Shown here piece after piece: positions 60,301 through 64,000 of a DNA stretch of 64,000 nt. The notes under the pieces were generated by a model. That model was not told the origin of the DNA. It worked only from the letters and a program-made list of their open reading frames with translations, and made no database searches. This DNA comes from Luscinia megarhynchos. Taxonomy: Eukaryota > Chordata > Aves > Passeriformes > Turdidae. The stretch's first letter is position 1. Every line of letters starts with the position of its first letter. The translations under genes were made by a program, and so were the position numbers. The stretch is from positions 11,262,906 to 11,326,905 of the forward strand of contig JAPFBE010000002.1 of the NCBI GenBank assembly GCA_034336665.1. Reading direction: 5' to 3'.

Positions 60301-62330
60301 ACTTGTCTAACCTTGTTCCTGGAAACTACACCTTCAGGTACCTGCACGATGGTTTTCTTGGGGGCTTATCTGTCATATCAGCTAAATGTTTGGGTTTTTT
60401 CTCCTCAAACAAAAAGCTTAATTTTTCTTCTGTTACTCTTCATTTTGCACAGTGGAGAAACGTACAGAGTGGTTTTAATAAAAAATGCTTGCAGTGATCC
60501 TTTATAACACAAAATTACAGAAAAGAGGGTATTGTAAATTAAATATGTCCCCACTTTCCAGCAATAACAACTGTGACAGACTATTTTTTTTCCTCAGCTT
60601 AGAGGCTGGCTAGTGCCCTGAATGAAACTGTGAGTCAGGCTGTGAAAGTCATCCTCTGAAGGGTGGTGGCAGACAGAATAATATTGGCAGACTGATCCTC
60701 ACAGAACATGTTTATGCACTGCTTTTACTAAGGATCATTCTTTTCTTTATAAAATCATTTGCCTTGCTACTGGTTTTCTCCATTTATGCATTGCTGAAGC
60801 TGGGGGTTGCCCAGACAGTGGAAGCAATGTTTGTGGTTCAAGTTGCTTTAGTAGAAATCAGTTCTTTCTGAACTGTTTAACTTAAAGCCCAGTCTATACA
60901 GAGGCAGACTTCCCACTGATGCCTCTTGGGTTCTTTTGGTTGCCAGTGGATTGCATATCAGTCAATATATTACATATCAGTGTAGCAGCAGCAGATTGCT
61001 GAAGCCAGCATACATATACATTATTGTACATTATATACATTAGCTTGATGCTTCACCTAAGTTCCACCAAAAGTTTTACAGTTTCTACTTCAATTCTGTA
61101 TTTTTACAGGAATTATTCCATGTCAGACAGTAGCAGAAATGAGTGCTAATTTTCTTCCATGTTAAAAAGGGCAGTGTCTTGCTTACACAAGCAATGTGCT
61201 TTTAAGTGTGTTCTAAATCCTAGGGAATTAAGATGTCATTACATCCCTGTGCCTTTGGGGGAGGATGGCTTTCCTGAGCAGTAGAGCAATGTGCTGAGGA
61301 TTACAAGAAATTAGCTGGACAAAAAAAAATCCAGTGCTCTTGATACACATGGATGTGCACTCATTGCAAAATGTATGTGTTCCCTAATGTCTGAGGTAGT
61401 GAGCACTAGTTTTGTTCCTGCTCAGGTTCCCTTCCACGTGGTCAGCTGTATGCAGTTTTCATAACAGAGGTGGATTAGAGATTAGTTGGTCACCACACTG
61501 CAGAGGGCAGCTTTCATCCCTTTGAAGTGCCTGAAATTGTCTCATTTTAAGATGACTTTGTGCTTCTGAGAGGCAGTAATGTCTGGGGTTTTTTAAAACC
61601 CTGTACATTTTAAATTTTGTAACTTGACATTGATATTAAGCTCCATTAAAATTAGTAGTGGTGTGCCACAAATAAGAAGTGAGGATCTGCTGCTGTTCTA
61701 TAAGCAGAGCTTCTGAACCTCTGGAGTAGTTGTAGATGTTTCACTATACTGTTTCATTATAGGTGAGCAAAATCCCTGGTTTTTACTGAGTACATTTCTA
61801 AAATAGTTTATAGTGAATGGTGAAGTTGCCACTGTCAGCAGGTAAAGGATTTAATCTGGGATCCAGAATAACAATGCTTTTTTTATTGTTTTTCTTAAAA
61901 GTTGAAAGATGTGTTTGTAAAGTTTTTTGAATTTTTTTCCTGCCATAGTTGAGGGATATGTGTGTCTGAAGCAGAAGTTCATATCATATAATCAGTGTTT
62001 TTGTTTAGGTGGTGTTTGAAAAAGTGCCAGAAAAAGATTAATATTTCAGTTTAGAAGTTGGCAGAAGTTCATCTTAACAGATACTGTTTTTCCTGTTGTA
62101 GACTCACAGTGATTGATTCAGATGGAGCAGCCAACTCCACCATTGCATCTCTGACTGTCAACAAGCCGGTGGATTACCCACCTATTGCTAATGCAGGACC
62201 GAATCAGGCAGTCACTTTGCCCCAGAACTCCATCACACTGAATGGAAACCAGAGCAGTGATGACCATGAAATTGTCAGCTATGAGTGGTCACTCAGTCCC
62301 AAAAGCAAAGGCAAGGTTGTAGCAATGCAG
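39259..62330 (+). CDS. KIAA0319: KIAA0319, dyslexia-associated protein (5' half; nine coding exons, 3' incomplete)
   Basis: Type I membrane glycoprotein of neurons and other cells, linked in mammals to neuronal migration, axon growth and cilia. The nine exons give about 580 residues with consistent phases: signal peptide (1 to about 19); MANEC/MANSC Cys-rich domain (about 20-100, Cys at 20, 23, 55, 59, 60, 65, 75, 80, 86); an acidic, Ser/Thr-rich linker (about 100-333); PKD repeat 1 (about 334-432, core YEWSLI); PKD 2 (about 433-523, YHWEEI); and the start of PKD 3 (from about 526, YEWSLS). N-glycosylation sequons include NNST, NSS, NTT, NVT, NYT, NST and NQSS. Mammalian KIAA0319 has about 1,070 residues, so further PKD repeats, the Cys-rich stalk, membrane anchor and endocytic tail lie past the window. 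The MANEC sequence fits KIAA0319 better than its paralogue KIAA0319L. Confidence 0.95.
39308..47433 (+). other. KIAA0319: KIAA0319 intron 2
   Basis: An 8.1-kb intron between phase-1 splice sites, acceptor GTTACAG ending at 47,433. It contains a degenerate interspersed repeat at 41,480-42,215. No additional in-frame exon with homology was seen. Confidence 0.7.
41480..42215 (+). mobile_element. Degenerate avian interspersed repeat, possibly LTR-derived
   Basis: The block contains a chain of diverged units of the type GCTCCAGC...GGGTC/TCC, GGTCACAGGTCCTGC, TCCTCCATGGGCTGCAGGAG, then CCTTCTTCACTGACCTTG, CTCACTCCTCTCTCC-like sequence, a GGCTCAGCCTTGGCC-like motif and a CTACCAAGATTTGCCACA end. I recognise this order as a recurrent repeat in bird genomes, most likely derived from an endogenous retroviral LTR or internal region. 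The family name is not certain. Two overlapping plus-strand ORFs here are by-products. Confidence 0.6.
47434..48200 (+). CDS. KIAA0319: KIAA0319 exon 3 (MANEC domain and linker)
   Basis: A large 767-bp exon, acceptor TTACAG ending 47,433, donor AAAGAG|GTATGT after 48,200, phase 1 in and phase 0 out. It encodes residues 17-272. The first 85 residues hold the Cys-rich MANEC domain with AVISPNLETTKIMRV and ECIAACCDLSGCDLSW, a very close match to mammalian KIAA0319. The rest is an acidic linker with YIDDYKELEQD and YTDWGLM, which are also conserved blocks of KIAA0319, separated by variable sequence. An ATG at 47,406 just upstream lies in the intron and is not the start. Confidence 0.96.
51120..51620. 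repeat. Possible degenerate interspersed repeat in intron 3
   Basis: A pyrimidine-rich, more GC-rich block with phrases such as CCACCCACTGCCAAACCGAC and CTCTGCCACCTAAGCCCTGA that read like dispersed bird repeat sequence. No family or end points can be assigned. Confidence 0.25.
54222..54580 (+). mobile_element. CR1 LINE 3'-end fragment, sense
   Basis: Keeps the CR1 3' pattern over about 350 bases: GGGACTGTTCAGCCTTGAGC, TGTGTATAAATAACTCTGAT, GTGGCAGGACAAGATACAAT, a CTTGTGAGGATAGCC segment, TTCTCTGTCCTTGGAGGTA, and GGGGTCCCTTTCCACCTCAG near the end. A 74-90 codon ORF within it is a by-product. Confidence 0.9.
55332..55515 (+). CDS. KIAA0319: KIAA0319 exon 4 (linker, Ser/Thr/Pro-rich)
   Basis: 184 bp, acceptor TTTGCAG, donor AGCAG|GTAATG, phase 0 in and phase 1 out. 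It encodes residues 273-333 plus one base. The sequence is rich in Ser, Thr and Pro with one NTT sequon, a mucin-like stalk before the first PKD repeat. Weakly conserved, as in mammals. Confidence 0.88.
55516..57652 (+). other. KIAA0319: KIAA0319 intron 4
   Basis: 2.1 kb. Short ORFs near 56.0-56.7 kb on both strands have no recognisable domain and lie out of phase with the gene. No repeat identified. Confidence 0.7.
57653..57751 (+). CDS. KIAA0319: KIAA0319 exon 5 (start of PKD 1)
   Basis: 99 bp, acceptor CATACAG, donor ACAG|GTGAGT, phase 1 at both ends, so it is symmetrical and skippable without a frameshift. It encodes VKELTVSAGDN and further residues to PPPST, matching the opening of the first PKD repeat of KIAA0319. 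It is too short to stand out as an ORF and was found by splice sites and homology. Confidence 0.9.
57752..58416 (+). other. KIAA0319: KIAA0319 intron 5
   Basis: 665 bases with acceptor GCTCTTAG. No other feature recognised. Confidence 0.75.
58417..58514 (+). CDS. KIAA0319: KIAA0319 exon 6 (PKD 1)
   Basis: 98 bp, acceptor CTCTTAG, donor CTCTCAT|GTAAGT, phase 1 in and phase 0 out. It encodes ETAYTYEWSLISHPADYSG and on to LKLSH. The YEW-SLI strand is the core of PKD repeat 1. Confidence 0.92.
58515..58895 (+). other. KIAA0319: KIAA0319 intron 6
   Basis: 381 bases, GTAAGT donor and GTCTCAG acceptor. Nothing else seen. Confidence 0.75.
58896..58983 (+). CDS. KIAA0319: KIAA0319 exon 7 (end of PKD 1)
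   Basis: 88 bp, acceptor GTCTCAG, donor CCAG|GTAAAT, phase 0 in and phase 1 out. It encodes LSVGLYAFKVTVSGENAFGE and then GFVNVTVKP. The G-LY-F-V-V strand and NVT sequon close PKD repeat 1 and match mammalian KIAA0319 almost residue for residue. Confidence 0.93.
58984..59495 (+). other. KIAA0319: KIAA0319 intron 7
   Basis: 512 bases ending in TTCTTACAG. The next three exon bases are CAG, giving a tandem acceptor (see findings). Confidence 0.75.
59496..59588 (+). CDS. KIAA0319: KIAA0319 exon 8 (start of PKD 2)
   Basis: 93 bp, acceptor CTTACAG (or the CAG three bases on), donor CAGTC|GTATGT, phase 1 at both ends. It encodes AVRINQPPVAVASPKVQEVS to TSTFIDGS. PPVAV is the usual entry of a PKD repeat. 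The split last codon joins to the next exon to give Q. Confidence 0.92.
59589..60204 (+). other. KIAA0319: KIAA0319 intron 8
   Basis: 616 bases with acceptor AATGTAG. It contains an AT-rich tract near 59,740-59,780. No further feature. Confidence 0.75.
60205..60337 (+). CDS. KIAA0319: KIAA0319 exon 9 (PKD 2)
   Basis: 133 bp, acceptor ATGTAG, donor TTCAG|GTACCT, phase 1 in and phase 2 out. It encodes QSIDDVKIVSYHWEEIQGP and on to LSNLVPGNYTFR (last codon split). YHWEEI is the core strand of PKD 2, and GNYT is a sequon conserved in type with mammals (GNYS). Confidence 0.93.
60338..62101 (+). other. KIAA0319: KIAA0319 intron 9
   Basis: 1.76 kb with acceptor GTTGTAG. No repeat or additional exon recognised. 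Confidence 0.75.
62102..62330 (+). CDS. KIAA0319: KIAA0319 exon 10 (end of PKD 2, start of PKD 3)
   Basis: 229 bp, acceptor TTGTAG, donor ATGCAG|GTATGT, phase 2 in and phase 0 out. It encodes LTVIDSDGAANSTIASLTVN, then DYPPIANAGPNQAVTLPQNS, then GNQSSDDHEIVSYEWSLS. This is the closing strand of PKD 2 and most of PKD 3, the best-conserved stretch in the window. The gene continues past this donor. Confidence 0.95.
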
Positions 62331-64000
62331 GTATGTGTATTTCTCCTTGCATAGGATTGAAAAGCTCTTTTATCTTTGCCTCTAACATGAGAAAACACAT
62401 ACCTAAGTAACTTCTCAGAAGCACTAAAATACCTAGAGTGATGGTATACTTTTTTTGTTTTTCTCTCACATGTATTCAGCTCTTATTTTAGATACTACTT
62501 TTAATTCCTTTTCATTTTTGTTTTTTATTCTTTGGGGCCAAACAAACTTGCTTGTTCCCTAGTGGTTTGGAAAGACTTCAAGTTCACATTGTCTGTCCTT
62601 GAACCCTAGAGGCTGTTTCACAGGCTCCCATCTTCTGAGACTCTGGGCAGGCTGAAAACTGGCTATAGGAGAATGTTGGGATTGTCAGAATTTTCTTGAA
62701 ACAATTCCTGTGGGAGACAGTAGAACTCACATAGAAACTTAGTTTTGTGAGTCAAAGTTGACAAGACCTTTTGGCAGTGTTTATGCAGCTCTGTGGTGGA
62801 CTTTTATGCCCACTGAAACATGGGTTTCCAGTGATGGCTTACAGAATTTATTCTCTTATTTTCATGATTGTTTTTGTTGTTCTTGTTTTGGGCTTTTTTT
62901 TTTTATCTGAGAAATTACTAAATATTTTCTCTGGACTTGCATTCGGTAAGTTGAATATTCTTGCAGCTCTGTAGGTGGTTGAGATAATTAATGTAATGAA
63001 TACATCTGAAACTCAGGAGACATTTTTTGACACTTGAATTCTGCCATGTTGGCAAGTGCTTTAGACCTTCAGATCTGAAAAGAGGTCACTGTAAATCTAT
63101 TTAGGAAAGAAGTAATGTTATTAATACAAGACTACACTGTAGAGGAAATCAAAAATTATGGAAGGACTTACAGCGTAATGACTTTTTCTGATCATTCACC
63201 AAGACAAAAACTTTCCAAAAGCACCCAAGCACACTGAACATGTAGTTTTTGAGAGCTGTTCTATCTTAGAGCAGTCTTTCTGAAGGAGGGGAATGACTAC
63301 TGGAGATATCTAGTGAATCCATTGGTTATTTAATGTGGAAATGCAGGTGCGTGTTACAGGTTCTTTTCAACAGACTAGTAATCTTTTTCGTGTGCCTCAA
63401 GCTGAGGATCATAGAACTGTAGAATGGTTTGGGTTGGAGGGGAAATTGAAGATCATCTTGTTCCAACACCCTGCCATGGGCAGGGATGTCACTCACTAGA
63501 CCAGGTTGTTCAGGGCCCCATCCAATTTGGCATTAAACAGTTCCAGTGATGGGGTATCCGTAGCTTCTTTGGGCAACCTGTGCCAGTGCTTCCCACCTTC
63601 TGAGTAAATAATTTCTTCTAATATCTAATGTAACCTTGCCCTCTTTCACTTTGAAACTGTTCCCTCTTCTCTTGTCACTATCTGTCCATATAAAAAGTTG
63701 TTCTCTCTCCTTTTATAAGCCCCCTTTAGGTACTGGAAGAATGCAATGAGGTCTCCCCAGAGCCTTCTCTTCTCCAGGCTGAACAACCCCAACTTTCTCA
63801 GCCTTGTTTTGGAGAGATGCTCCAGCCCTCTGATCTATCTTCATGGCCCTTCTCTGGGCCACTCCAGAGGATGCTGGTCTGTGGTGTATTACATGATATC
63901 CACTGCTAGAGTGTAATGTAACAAGTACCTCTGCTGGTTAGTTAGTTGTATATCAAGTCTCTTTGTTCTTACTGTCATCTTTATCAGAGCCAAACCTATT
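62331..64000 (+). other. KIAA0319: KIAA0319 intron 10 (runs off the window)
   Basis: No next exon is found before the right edge; the conserved continuation of PKD 3 (a V-Q-T-P-Y-L-like start) is not seen. A CR1 element occupies 63,408-63,880. Confidence 0.7.
63408..63880 (-). mobile_element. CR1 LINE 3' fragment, antisense
   Basis: About 470 bases reading as the reverse complement of the CR1 3' region: ATCATAGAACTGTAGAATGG, GGTTTGGGTTGG, then CCAACACCCTGCCATGGGCA, AATGAGGTCTCCCCAGAGCC, TTCTCCAGGCTGAACAACCC and CATGGCCCTTCTCTGGGCCA. The longest and least diverged CR1 copy in the window. Confidence 0.95.

Noticed and set aside
1..64000. CRISPR arrays, operons, tRNA or rRNA genes
   Set aside because: No regularly spaced repeats, no cloverleaf sequence noticed by eye, and the gene structure is eukaryotic; the tandem arrays present are simple microsatellites.

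Overview
The window looks like avian nuclear DNA. The evidence is degenerate CR1 LINE 3' ends (at about 17.9, 36.6, 54.3 and 63.5 kb), a class II avian-type endogenous retrovirus, an ERVL-like LTR, and a spliced vertebrate gene with large introns and a CpG-island promoter. No prokaryotic feature (operon, CRISPR array, Shine-Dalgarno site) is present.

Layout. 0-1.3 kb holds a probable ERVL-type LTR that carries 43 uninterrupted copies of the pentamer GAATA. 1.3-5.2 kb has nothing recognisable apart from one unexplained 126-codon minus-strand ORF. 5,213-13,144 is a complete but decayed provirus on the minus strand. It has two LTRs of about 510 bp with TG...CA ends and a 6-bp target duplication carrying one mismatch. 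In transcription order it shows a candidate primer site, a GC-rich leader/gag region, gag capsid and nucleocapsid remnants, dUTPase, protease, reverse transcriptase, RNase H, integrase, env surface and transmembrane subunits, and a polypurine tract. Frameshifts, stops and lost key residues make it non-functional. The dUTPase and pol are betaretrovirus-like, while the env transmembrane subunit has the CX6CC arrangement and ectodomain of the alpharetrovirus type, so the element looks mosaic. 13.2-26.7 kb is AT-rich and shows no exon I can support.

From about 26.8 kb to the right edge lies the 5' half of KIAA0319 (dyslexia-associated protein) on the plus strand. It starts with a CpG island and a probable non-coding exon 1 ending at 27,631. 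Nine coding exons follow (39,144-39,307; 47,434-48,200; 55,332-55,515; 57,653-57,751; 58,417-58,514; 58,896-58,983; 59,496-59,588; 60,205-60,337; 62,102-62,330). Phases agree at every junction. They encode about 580 residues: a signal peptide, an N-terminal Cys-rich MANEC/MANSC domain, a long acidic Ser/Thr-rich linker, PKD repeats 1 and 2 and the start of PKD repeat 3. The remaining PKD repeats, transmembrane segment and cytoplasmic tail must lie beyond 64,000.

I did not find a wholly undescribed biological system. The items most worth checking are the mosaic provirus, the long pure ATTCT-class repeat, a CpG-rich block inside the provirus, and small regulatory features of KIAA0319 (an upstream ORF, a NAGNAG acceptor, and intron-retention end points).
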